Below, in pieces: positions 33,193 through 43,657 of a DNA stretch of 64,000 nt; position 1 is the first letter of the stretch; each line of letters begins with the position of its first letter. Source of the DNA: Paraphaeosphaeria minitans (Eukaryota > Ascomycota > Dothideomycetes > Pleosporales > Didymosphaeriaceae). A model generated the notes under the pieces. It was not told where the DNA came from, ran no database searches, and saw nothing but the letters and a program-made list of their open reading frames with translations. Where the stretch lies: the NCBI GenBank assembly GCA_015832175.1, contig WJXW01000016.1:930001-994000 (forward strand), given 5' to 3'. Both the position numbers and the translations under genes were made by a program.

Positions 33193-34923
33193 ATGGCTTC
33201 TTCGTCGGTCGACGCTCATTCGCAGCCGCGACGGCCGCCTCCAATGGCCCGCGAGTCGTCCACGTCGTCGCAGCGCTCGCACTCGCCCTCGGAATCCACC
33301 CAGCACAAAGCCAAGGGCCCGCGCCAGCACGTCGTCGGCGGCAACAGTCGCGTGCAGCGCAATCACTCGGTTGGCAAAAACCTCAACAAGCTCAACAAGC
33401 AGGTCCAGCCGCCCGGCAACGAAGGAAACGCCGTGAAGCACCACCGCCGCGCGCACTCTGGCAACGCGACCTCCGCGCCCAGCAGCCCGCGCCCCGGGAT
33501 CAAGCGCAATGCTTCCGCCGGCGCAGTGCTGAGAGTCGGCAAGCACGGCCATACCGTCAGCGGCATCCGCAAGAACCACTCCAGTGGCCACCTGCCGCGA
33601 GAGGCCGGTTCGCGACCAGCACTCAAGGCCTCGAAGAGCGAGATAGCACCGCAGAAGCGTTCCCTGGTCAATCCGGACAAGGCCCGAGAGCCCTCGTCGG
33701 ACGACGAGCATCCGACTGTGCATTTCGACCCAGCCGAGGAGGAGGGACAGGACGACGGCTGGACCGAGGAGAGCGCGTCCCAATCACCCACCACCACGAG
33801 ATCCAACACCCGCTCGAACTCGGTAGTGCTGGATCCGCATAGGCCGACTGAAGACAGGCCAGTCAATAAACTGGGAGGCATATCACGAGCGGAGGCAAGT
33901 AGCCAGCAGGCCTCAGTCGCATCCAGCATGTCCATTCGGGCTCTACCGGACCGAACGCAGCAACAACCGCGCCCGGCGAACGGCAGCAGCTCTCACCATC
34001 ATTCACACTCTAGGCCGGCCGACGCAGACATGATCACCTCGCGGTTATTACAGCGAAGTTCTCACCACAACCCTGCACCTCAAATGTCCGCGATTGCAGC
34101 GACTGTGGTATCGAACCACCACGAGCCGCGCGAATTAAGTCAGAGCGCGGGCTCAACGTTGGTGGACACGCCGGGGAGGGAGCTCGTTTCGCGCTTCATT
34201 GATGGGGATGGTTCGGCCGGCACGCCAAACAGCAGCTTTTTGCCGTCGCGAAACACCCCACAAGCATCAGGGTCAGGCAACGGGAACCTCAAGAGAAACA
34301 GGTCCATGCCTGATGTTGCAGATGAAGAGACACCCACGCGAACCCCAGGCAGATCCGGCACTAGCACGCCCACAGACCTGCTGCCGCCGTCGCGAACACA
34401 GCAGAAGCTAATGCTCCAGCGTGCATCCTCGGCCATGGAGCCGCAAAAGCTGGTACCCTCAATCTTGCCGAGGACCGGAGGACCCACACCTCTCTACACG
34501 GGAATGACTTACACTACCAACGTCGAAGGTCGTTTGGATCCTCGTCTGCAACAGCAGTTCAACCACGTTTCGGTGGAATACAACGTGGTGCGAAGGTACC
34601 GCAATCCGCTTGTTGAGGCCGTTGTCCGGATTGAACAGATGCCCGGGACCCCACGCAAGGCTCGTGTGCCGAAGTCGGCCAGCACGAATGGGGTGTCGAG
34701 CGTGCACGGCAGCAGCAGCCTGAGCACGAGTTACAACGATGAAACAAACAACTTGGGCAGCCGGAGGTCGCGAGTCAGCTTCGAAAACGGCCGCAACAGT
34801 CGTGAGGAAGGCGACGTCGAAGGCAGGCAAAGCTTCGAAAACGACAGCGGCAGGATCCGTAACGAAGTAGAAGAACTGTGTCGACGGTTGTGGGAAAGCA
34901 GCGAGGCTGCAGAGCACGACTGA
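33193..34923 (+). CDS. TCO89-like TORC1 component (probable)
   Basis: Single-exon, 576 residues, largely disordered and Ser/Pro-rich. The order of conserved islands fits the fungal TCO89 family, a fungus-specific subunit of the TORC1 growth-control kinase complex on the vacuole membrane. The islands are a basic, serine-rich N-terminus with RNHSVGKNL and RRAHSGN; the acidic block VHFDPAEEEGQDDGWTEES; SRLLQRSS; STLVDTPGRELVSRFIDGD; and TQQKLMLQRASSAMEPQK. Then come YNVVRRYRNPLVEAVVRIEQ and a helical end, RNEVEELCRRLWES. Many RxxS and SP sites suggest phospho-regulation. There is no signal peptide or membrane segment. Family assignment rests on motif order remembered from homologues and not on a search, so I hold it as probable. 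Confidence 0.55.
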   Translation: MASSSVDAHSQPRRPPPMARESSTSSQRSHSPSESTQHKAKGPRQHVVGGNSRVQRNHSVGKNLNKLNKQVQPPGNEGNAVKHHRRAHSGNATSAPSSPRPGIKRNASAGAVLRVGKHGHTVSGIRKNHSSGHLPREAGSRPALKASKSEIAPQKRSLVNPDKAREPSSDDEHPTVHFDPAEEEGQDDGWTEESASQSPTTTRSNTRSNSVVLDPHRPTEDRPVNKLGGISRAEASSQQASVASSMSIRALPDRTQQQPRPANGSSSHHHSHSRPADADMITSRLLQRSSHHNPAPQMSAIAATVVSNHHEPRELSQSAGSTLVDTPGRELVSRFIDGDGSAGTPNSSFLPSRNTPQASGSGNGNLKRNRSMPDVADEETPTRTPGRSGTSTPTDLLPPSRTQQKLMLQRASSAMEPQKLVPSILPRTGGPTPLYTGMTYTTNVEGRLDPRLQQQFNHVSVEYNVVRRYRNPLVEAVVRIEQMPGTPRKARVPKSASTNGVSSVHGSSSLSTSYNDETNNLGSRRSRVSFENGRNSREEGDVEGRQSFENDSGRIRNEVEELCRRLWESSEAAEHD

Positions 34924-36284
34924 GCGGCGCACACGTGGCGAGGTACCGAGGGTCACGGACGAAAGTGAGTTGTCCGTCGCATCACCTAATGGATTGCCTT
35001 TTTCGTATTCTTGCCTGCGCCCATGGTCGGCGTAGCTCAGGCGCATGGTGTGGCATTTTGTGGAGCAGGAGTTGGGCGGCAGGATGGAGTTTGTGGACAC
35101 TGGACTGCCAACGGCGCATTCCAGGCCAGCTCGGCACTCACTCACTATTCTCGATGCATTGTATCATATTCGCTACAACGGCCAACGTGTCTAAAAGGGC
35201 CTAGCATACAAACAGCGCGCGCGTGGAATGCTCGCCCTCCAGCGGCGCTCGTGTCGGCGCATTCACTGGTACGGGTTGAGGCCGCAATCAAGGGCCGGGG
35301 ATTGGATGATAGCCAATGGACAAGGCCGGTTTACTGGTAATTTCTTCTTTCCTTTTCCGCGTGCCTGTTTCTTCCGTGCGCCACTCGTCGCATACCTATT
35401 CGTGTGCGAAATGTTGAGGCATCCATCGTCTGACGGTCAAGGTGGCTGCGACACTTCACGACACGCCTCGCCAGAATTCGCGCGCAGACTCGCTGTCACG
35501 GCTCCACTGCGACGCTCGGTTTGGCTGGACTGGCCAGAACAGAAGGAGGCTGCCATGTTGCCACGACAAACAGCGGTTTTCCGTGTGTGTGCCCCAGGCC
35601 GGTTTCCCGTGCCACTGTCTAGACTCTACACAGTAGAGTACACAGTAGGTAGAGGTGCCACGGCACGGGGTTTGTTTCAGTGGCCGTCAGTGATGGTTCC
35701 AGCACAAAAGTGGACTGCGGGGGAGACTTCGGGCGGCGGGAGGGGGAGACTTCGGGGGCATCGGCACGATGGCAACATATGGTGTTGAGCCATGGTTGAG
35801 AGGCTGCAGCTTGCCACGACGGAGATTTCAGCACCGTCAGCACGCCGCTCATCTGCGATTCTGCGATTCTGCGATTCTGCGATTCTGCGCCTTTAGCCTG
35901 CAGCCTCCCCGACGGCGCCTTGCTGGGACGTGCAGCCGACCGGGGTTTGTTGTTAGCGCCTGGCCAGGGGAGATTGCGCCTCATTGATAAAGCTGGCTTC
36001 CCCCCGCCACCGCTGTTTGGCCCTCAAACGCTCCACTTTCCAAACCACAGTCTTTACACATACCTGCTACTCCCGTCCCGGCACCCTTGCCATCACGCTC
36101 CTTGCACCCTTGACATCACTCTCTTGCTTCTAGCATACACCTTGCGCAAGCCCATCACACTTGAACAGTCGCTCCTGCCTCGTCGCCAGACCAAAACAAC
36201 CAAATCAACAAGTCTCAGCCCGTCGCAAGCCTCGCGCATCACTCTCTCCAAATCCAAACCACCATTACCACAGTCGCCGACACT
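34924..36284. other. Intergenic region
   Basis: 3' flank of the TCO89-like gene and, from about 36,050, a CT-rich leader of the GPI-protein gene. A four-copy 8-bp array lies at 35,857-35,890. No gene is supported. Confidence 0.45.
35857..35890. repeat. 8-bp tandem repeat
   Basis: Four copies of GCGATTCT. Confidence 0.85.
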
Positions 36285-36659
36285 ATGCGCTCCTTCCAGC
36301 AGGTTGTTCTCTTCCTCTTCGCGCTTGTCGCCTTCGTCGCCGCCCAGGGCACCCAGTCCTACGACGCGACCATCTACGTCACCTCCACCATCTACAAGGT
36401 CAACACCGTCACCATGTCGAGCAGCCCGGCGTACGAGGTCCACAACTCGACCTCCACCATCTCCGCTCCCGCTGTGTCCACCTCCGCCTTCGCCATTCCT
36501 GCCAACAGCACTGCGCCCTACCCTACCGGCACCGGAGCCTCTTCTGGCGCCCCCGCTGCGCCTACCACCACCGAGTTCCCCGGTGCTGCCTCTGGCCTCT
36601 CCGTCAACGGCGCCCTGGTCGCCATGTTCGTCGCCGGCCTCGGATTCCTCGCTCTATGA
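36285..36659 (+). CDS. Small GPI-anchored cell-wall protein
   Basis: A 124-residue secreted protein. A signal peptide covers residues 1-20 (cleavage after FVAA). The mature chain is short and rich in Ser, Thr, Ala and Pro, with two N-glycosylation sites (NSTST, NSTAP) and many O-glycosylation candidates. It ends with the small-residue stretch FPGAASG and a hydrophobic tail (GALVAMFVAGLGFLAL) without charged residues after it, the standard signal for GPI-anchor addition. No enzymatic domain is present, so a structural wall or surface role is likely. Codon choice is strongly C-ending, as in highly expressed fungal genes, and the leader just upstream is CT- and CA-rich. Confidence 0.8.
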   Translation: MRSFQQVVLFLFALVAFVAAQGTQSYDATIYVTSTIYKVNTVTMSSSPAYEVHNSTSTISAPAVSTSAFAIPANSTAPYPTGTGASSGAPAAPTTTEFPGAASGLSVNGALVAMFVAGLGFLAL

Positions 36660-37159
36660 CCGCTCAACGCGCAATAAGTTCTCTTTGCGACTACCTTCCG
36701 CTTCTCGCATCATCGACTGGTGCCTGTCCATGATACCCTTACCCACACTCTCTGGAAGCGCCGGGCCCGCATCGGTTCATCACGTCTTATGAGCAATCTT
36801 CACCTTCGCTCGCTTCTCCGGAAGCCCTTTAACTCTTTTCCCTTTACAAAACCTACCCTTCGACTCTACACATTCGAACCTAGCAACTCCGGATACCTTC
36901 TTTGTAATTCATTCGCCCTTACGATATTCAACGAACGATGCCGGATTTTCTATACCCACCTTCTTTTTTCCTTCGAGCCCGAAACATCACCTTTCTATTG
37001 AGATCACTTCCTGGCACGCGCCAAAGTAATTTCTAGTCACTCATTCACCCAAATACACCTTGCTGTCGGATTGGAAAAAGCAACGTACTGGTCGCGGGAC
37101 GCATGACAAGCGCAACCCTGTGTTGCTGCTCCCTATGCCGAGCTTAGGTAACCTCTTGT

Positions 37160-37192
37160 TCTTCTTCTTCTCTTCTTCTTCTTCTTCTTCCT
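37160..37192. repeat. (TTC)n run
   Basis: Imperfect TTC microsatellite, about ten units with one interruption. Confidence 0.8.
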
Positions 37193-37796
37193 TCTGACTA
37201 CCTACTTCTCTGGTGGAGCTGGAGTTTGGAGATACCCCCTTTTTTTGTTGGCTGCGTTTATTGAGCTTCTGCATCCATGTGGAGGAGATTGGATTTTCTA
37301 CTTGAGTGGATTCTTGCGTTGCGATAGGGGGGATGAGCAGCTGGGCGGTGCGATCCCTTCATCGGGCGCTGGGATGATTGGTGGGGAGCGACACGTGCAA
37401 AGATCACCGCTTTACGCCTGCTCGTAGTTGAAATGAACACTTGGAGACGCTATACCTACCCACCTACCTACCTGACTTTGGTCCATTGTACACATGTGAT
37501 GGCTTGATCTACGCGTCGCTAAGAGCGGCCGTCGTGCCTAGGTTCGCGCAAGCACACGTCGCGATTCAAACCCCCAATCACGACCCAGAGACTAGGTATC
37601 TACCTACCCTTCGGCTCATTTGTGATTGCTTCCAGCCTTTGCTCGCTCGCCCACGCCCGAGGGTGCTTTCGCCCCAGCCAGTCGGCCCATCTTTCCTCTG
37701 AGATTGCGATCGGCACGCAAAACCTGGGGATTTTGGTCACAGCGCCTCTGGGCAAAGCCTGGGACGTGCAGCCCGCAACTCGAAACTCGAAACTCG

Positions 37797-37823
37797 AAAA
37801 AAAAAAAAAAAAAAAAAAAAAAA
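37797..37823. repeat. Poly-A tract (A27)
   Basis: A homopolymer of 27 A, about 50 bp outside the left end of the transposon. There is no matching retroposed gene beside it. Confidence 0.9.
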
Positions 37824-37877
37824 CTTCAAAGAGCCCGCTTCCACCACCAACTCGCACCATCTACGTACGATAGGTAG

Positions 37878-37901
37878 GGGCCTGTTCGGTAGACGTGATC
37901 T
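37878..37901 (+). repeat. Left terminal inverted repeat
   Basis: About 24 bp matching the inverted right end with two mismatches, both A on this side against G on the other. Several GATCACG/GTGATCT motifs follow just inside, as subterminal repeats. Confidence 0.8.
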
Positions 37902-38559
37902 GGAGGCTTGATCTCATCTCAATTACTAGATCTAGTTAGGCTCACATTAAGATCACGCCGTGTTCGGTTCGAGCGTAATCTTAACGTTATAAATAGAGGT
38001 CTAATCTAGGAGCAATTAACTAGCTAAATTAAACCCTACTAGTGCTAACAGGATCTACGTTTATACCTATTTAAGCGTGAGATTATAAGTTAAACTAAGT
38101 ATAAGATTAGAAAGTCTATCTTGCCTAATTTTAAAGCTTTTTAACACTGCGATGCTTAGTAGAGAGGCTCTTATAAGCGTTATAGAAGTGTTAACAGTAA
38201 TAACTTTAGTGTTAATTAACACTATAAAGAGGACTATAGCTCTACCTATAGGCGTAAATAAATGCGCAGAGGACATATGCCTAGGTCTAGCTTAGCTAGC
38301 TAGGTGCCTTATTAATAACCTATACCTATATAAAGAAATATAACTCTAGCAGAGCACCTTTAAGGCTCTTATTACTTACTATAGATAACACGTTAAGAAT
38401 AGCTAATAAATTAAGGTTAAGAAGAAAGTACTTACGTTTCTATACGTCTACGCGTAAAGAGCTAGGTAGTAAGAAGCTAAACACTACTATAGGCACTTAC
38501 TAAGCACAATTACTATATATATATATAGAGATTTTACCTAACTTTTACTAACGTTAGTA

Positions 38560-39290
38560 GTAACTTTTACAAAGTCCTTACTATAGTCCTTTTACTATAC
38601 CTAGAAGTTATATATTTGCCCTCTAGCGCCTGCCTAGAGGCTATACGTAATAATCTAAAACGTATACTTTTCTTTAAGGACTATATAGGAGCTCTTAATA
38701 GGTTAAACTTTAAGGTCTATATACTAGCAGATAACTCTAAATAATATAGAAATCGCTATAGATACCTCTCCTAAAATGTATTAGTAGCTATTAACTTTAA
38801 TATAAACTTTATATATGTCTTAGCTAGCTAGGAGGGCAGCGCTTATAATGCCTAAGTGCTTATAAATACTTATTAATAAAGATTTACAGCTTCTCTAGGC
38901 AAATATTACTTAGCGGACGCTAGGTATATAAATAGCAATATAATGCTTATACTATATCACGGCGTACGCTATTACCTTTAAGAGATAGCGTAGCTACTAG
39001 ATAGTAGGCCTTAAATAGTAAAGGAGCTGTTTAATTACTAGTATAGTAGTCTCTAAAATGTTATTAAGCGTACGTTTAGCGTCTTTAAGCGTTGTTAGAA
39101 GATTTTTAATAGGTCTTATAAGTTTAATATTATAACTTAGGTTAAGCTTGTATACGCTCTTATAGCTATATATAATCTAATTAATTAAATAGGCAGTATA
39201 GGTAAGAACTTTAAGCAGCTACCTACGTACGCTAGTAAGTAGCATAAGAACTTTTTCTAGGAGGTTACTATTGTAGAGGATTAATGCCTA
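38560..39290 (+). pseudogene. Harbinger DDE transposase remnant
   Basis: Reading through stops, successive blocks match the Harbinger/HARBI1-like DDE_Tnp_4 catalytic domain: FFKDYIGAL (first catalytic region), then NVLVAINFNINFIYVLAS and EGSAYNA, KYYLADARYINSN, HGVRYYL and a last block with SLRNVIKRTFSVFKRRWKI. Most departures from an intact enzyme are C-to-T or G-to-A type changes, many creating TAA or TAG. No functional product is possible. Confidence 0.75.
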
Positions 39291-39499
39291 ATAAATTAGC
39301 CTTTAATAAGGGAGGAGTAGGAGTCGCAGCGTAAAGAGATAATAGAGGAGATATAGGCATTGTATAAATAAGCGATTTAGAAAAGTAAGGTGTAGGAGAG
39401 AAGGCGTAGGTTACTAGAGCAGTAATACTATAGAGGGCAAGTAAAACACTAACTAGCGCATAGACTACTATCGCTAGTCTTAGCGCGTCGCGCTAATCT

Positions 39500-40340
39500 A
39501 CTTTTATATACTTATTAACTTTCTATAGAAACTCTATAACCTACTCTTTCTCTTTTAACTTACTATTACCCTCCTAAGTTAGCCTAATAGTGTGTAGCCG
39601 CAGCTACTTAGCGCGTAGGACACCTAGCTACTTATTTACCTTATTTTTTACTTAGGTTTTCTACACTAATTAAGGCTTAAGACTTAGATAGAGCTTAGTA
39701 ATAAAGGGCAACTTAAAACGCTTAGTAATTAGTATCTTTAAGTAGTAATCTAGGACGCTATACGTTTTTATAAAATAATTAATTGCCTCCTGCTAAGAAT
39801 CCTTTAATAGAGCTTCTACTAATCCTCTAATTTCTATAGCTATATTACTAACCTACTTACTTAACTTATTAGCTAAAGTTATCTTTTTACAAGATCTTTC
39901 TGCTGCAGTTAACGTCTCCGCACGCCTTTTATAAGGCCCTAGAGTCTTTGTCTTATTACTATCCTCCTCGCTATTACTTTTAACTGTCGCTATAATTAAT
40001 TAATTAATATCTCTTACCCTAGCTCTATTAGTAATTACGCTGTTAAATAGTTGCTAGTGTAGGTCTTTATACGCTAGAGGCTTTATATAATATTTTTAAG
40101 CGTCTAGGTGTTTTTTAAAGTACTCTATTAGCGCCTAGCTGTCTCCTACAATAACGCTAAACTTGTTTACAGTAAATCTAGAGAGGTTGTTTAGCTCTTA
40201 CTAAACTTTCTAGTCTGTCTTGCAGCTATTATAGCAATTTTTACACTACTAGATAGATAACACTACGCCTAGTAGAGACACTAAAGCTACTTTTTTAGCT
40301 ACTACGCGCTACGCTATTACCTTATAACTAGTATCTACAC
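39500..40340 (-). pseudogene. Myb/SANT-like Harbinger partner protein remnant
   Basis: On the minus strand the translated blocks ELNNLSRFTVNKFSVIVGDS, ALIEYFKKHLDA and IKPLAYKDLH match the Myb/SANT-like DNA-binding protein that accompanies Harbinger transposase. It is riddled with stops like the transposase and lies in the opposite orientation, as in other two-gene elements. The outer limits are uncertain. Confidence 0.55.
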
Positions 40341-40767
40341 GTTGCCTATAGTCCTCTACTTACTCTATAAGCGCTAAGAGGAGCGTCTTAATTATATATA
40401 GTAACTATAGACTCTAACCCTAGCTCCCTCTAGGCGTTAGCAATACTATAAATGTTAATAGAAATAACGCTAGCGTCTATAATAGAGGAAAAAGAGTTAA
40501 TATTAGTAATAGAGTAGGCGTTAAGCTCTATAAGAGCTCTTATAACGCCTTACGCGCTAGAGTACTTAGAGTTAGTATAGAGAATTAATTAATAATAACA
40601 CTAAAGTTTAATAAAATAAGACTTTTAGATAAGTAGTTACTAAACACAGGTTAATCTAGATACGTTAGAAGCGGGTCTTTAGAACAATTTGTATAGCTAC
40701 ACTAACAAAAAATTCTACGCTAGCGCTTTACTGAAACCGGGCGAGATCAAGCCCAGATCACGATTTG

Positions 40768-40791
40768 AGATCACGCCCACCGAACAGGCCC
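40768..40791 (-). repeat. Right terminal inverted repeat
   Basis: Inverted match to the left end. Its inner flank carries two more GATCA-type motifs. Confidence 0.8.
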
Positions 40792-43657
40792 TAGGTCGAA
40801 AGAATAAAAGAAAAAAAAAATTTCGCGCGAAAGAAAAAGGTTAGGGGCGCTAGTCTAGACACTACGTATAGAAGATGTGTGCAGGCTCGGCCAGCAAAGC
40901 GCGTTGTGTGGGTCTTGGGGACAAAGGGACAAAGAACCGCAGGTGCTCCGTTGGATGTGGCAGAGCAAAAGCTGTGCGGGTCGGCTATGTTGCCAACTCG
41001 ACGCGGCTCGGTCCTTTCCCTCTTTCTGGGCATAGTTTTCCCTTCCCTTCCCTTCCCTTTCGCCTTTGTCCGATGTTTTGTCTTTCTGCTTGGTACCAGA
41101 CCCACGACGAGGTATCTAGTGGCGCGCGGACTGCGATGCGAGGCGATGCGATGCGATTCAGGCATCCTCACGTGCCCGGTGCCAACGCCGACAAGCGAAA
41201 TTTGCCCTCTTGACAAGTCTGGGAGTGTGTCACTTTTATTCGTGGGCGCTGCGCGATTGCGTGCTGTGCGGCGTGCCCTGTGGGATTCTAAAAAAGCTGG
41301 GCAGGGCGGTACGGCGCGTGTGTGCTCAAGTGCTTACTCTGCTACCTAGGTACGGGTACCTGTTGGAATTTGGGGCCGTTGGGCTGGCAGCCTCGATGGC
41401 ATCGGGATTTCTTCTTCTTCTTCTTCTTCTTCTTCTTCTTCTTCTTCTTCTTCTTCTTCTTCTTCTTCTTCTTCTTCTTTTCCGGGGAAATTCTTCGTGC
41501 CCGGGACCCTGGTCAGAGGAGATGCGGGTAAGTTGCCGGGTAAGGTTGAGACGGTTGAGCCGCGATGGAGTGGATGCGCTGGGCTCAGGAAAGAGTCGGG
41601 ATGCTACGGTAAGGCAGAGTTGCCTAGAACTACACAGTACAGCAATGGTACTTTGGTACTGTCCAACGCAGACGCATGAGTACATGCGACGAGCCGATTA
41701 CACACCGAAGGTCGTACGTCTGGGTCTGCTCCAACCTCACATTAAGCTTATCCTTATCGAAGGCTCTGTCTTAGATCGAGAGTTCGGTTCCGCTCACACA
41801 TGTGCGGACCGCCGCGTGGGTACACACATGGTTCTCAGACTCGTGGGCTGTCCTTCAGCCACGACTTTCTCCCTCGCATCGTTCGCGCCGAGTGCGCTCC
41901 GGACTTCGTCACCTGAAGCACGCGTAGCGCGTACCTGCATCCTCTTTCCACCTCTTTCCACCCCTTCCATCGTGAGTAATCTTGGTCAATGTCCGCAGCC
42001 CGCAGGAATGGAGTTTCAGCGTTTGGGCCTGATGCGCAGGTCCGGTTTCGCTGCGGTTGCTAGCGATGGTGGGACACGGCACTCGTCGTACAGTAGTATT
42101 GGTACTCGTACCAGCTGAGCGTGATGCGAGCATCGAGGTACCGTGCTGCTAGTCTAGCGAGGCATCTGAGACATGGTGCGGTCGTTGTGCAAGGAGATAA
42201 ATCTGGAGGCTGAGACTTTTCCATGCGCATTGGCGGCGTGCTGTGGAGCGGCGGTTTCGCTGCGATGGTGTGCTGAGCTTACTCGGAACACGGGGAATCC
42301 ATGGCCTCCTGCACAGGGCCTTGTGAAGGCGTATGCTGGTCTCATTAAAGTACGTCAATCGTGTAGGCTGGCCCTGCGGTCGTCTTACTTGCCGACTCCT
42401 CTTCCATGTAGCTGTCCTGTAGCGTGGCATTGAAAGAAATCCCATGGTTTGTATTTGATCACGTGGCACAACGTCGCCTCTGTTCCGTAGCGAGCTCGGC
42501 TTCTGATACATGTGGTTTTCGCTGTTAAGCAAGGGGGGGAGGTAGCAGACGGTACGAACACTTGTGAATTTCGATGTGCGTCGAAATAGAGTTGCAGCTG
42601 CGATTGACCGTTCAGGGTCGTCCCTTCCACATTCTCCACTTTTCGCTCAGCGGTCAGTGCACTCTGCGTCGAGCACCCACCAACACGCGGGGGAAAACAG
42701 CGGGTACATGACGCGGTCACATCGACGCATAGACTCCTCTTGAATTTTGGAGTTTCCCGCTGTTTGCGATGACAAAGGCTACCACAGGGCGCATACACCG
42801 TCCCCAAGCTTTCTTGACAGGTCGAAGAGGTCTAGGTAACTGTTGGGAGGTCTGGTCTTGCGTGACCTTCCGCGGAGGCGATGGATTGTAGTCGGTCGAC
42901 TGCAATCGCAATGAAACGAATATCGTGACAGGACAGTACCATTTCAAAGGTCCACAGTGACGATGGCATCATCTGGCGGAAAAGGCGGGAGACATGAGTA
43001 GGTCATATCGACAGATACCTACGCTATCAAGTCTGCGGCCCTATTTCATCTTGTGATTGCTGCGACAGCAAGTACCCCAATTCCGAAATTAGTTCCTCGT
43101 CCTTGTGCCAGACCTAGCATCCATAAATCACTGCAGACAGCCGCCCGAGTCACTCGGATTAGTAAAGATTGAAGAGGGGTGAGGGGAATGAAAAGCTCAA
43201 CGGCCGTGCGAGGAGCACAAGATGGTATGTATGATACTGTCGACGAACCTTGTTCAAATTAAAACTATGTGCGTGCGAAACATATGTTACCTGGCTATGT
43301 GCGTCCCCCGGTTTGGCTTTGAAAGTGCAAGAAGGTCTTCCAGTCAAATGAGTGCCGATGTATCGTACATGAATCCTTTGGGTAGCATGTACGGATAGTA
43401 CATACCATCTCTGTACAACTCGTTCCCAGATCTGCGTAGACGCCAGTCGGCAACGGTGCTCAGAATGTGTCGTTATCTACGCTAACTATTGAATGAACGT
43501 GCAAAACAAGCACATGTCCGACCACATCTCATTCACGCTACCGTAGCAATCTTGAACAACACATCAACGCACCAGCAATACTTGAGTGAGGTTTGTACAG
43601 TTGCTACGTCAGCCCACGTAGCCCCGCATCCGATTGCTAAGTGCTCGATCGCACTTG
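40792..43657. other. Gene-poor region right of the transposon
   Basis: About 2.9 kb without a supported gene. It includes CCCTT pentamers near 41,038-41,060, a long (TTC)n array at 41,408-41,480 and anonymous unique sequence. Long open frames here are either created by the TTC array or lack family features. Confidence 0.5.
41408..41480. repeat. (TTC)24 microsatellite
   Basis: About 24 uninterrupted TTC units over 73 bp, the longest simple repeat in the window. Confidence 0.95.

Larger units (their letters stand above)
36660..37877. other. Intergenic region left of the transposon
   Basis: No gene. It contains a pyrimidine (TTC)n run at about 37,160-37,192 and an A27 tract at 37,797-37,823 that is preceded by short ACTCGAA repeats. 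Confidence 0.5.
37878..40791. mobile_element. PIF/Harbinger-type DNA transposon, RIP-degraded
   Basis: A 2,914-bp element. The ends are inverted repeats beginning GGGCCTGTTCGGT, flanked by a three-base duplication TAG (37,875-37,877 and 40,792-40,794). Three-base duplications and paired transposase plus Myb/SANT genes are Harbinger hallmarks, and remains of both proteins are recognisable inside. The interior is extremely AT-rich, dense in TA dinucleotides and full of stop codons on all frames, while the flanks have normal composition with a sharp border; that is the expected effect of RIP on a repeated element. It cannot make its own transposase. Confidence 0.85.

Noticed and set aside
41210..42118. 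A 300-codon plus-strand frame with a long run of leucines
   Set aside because: The frame exists only because the (TTC)24 array has no stops in any of its three frames. The rest has no protein-like features and the start is not an ATG.
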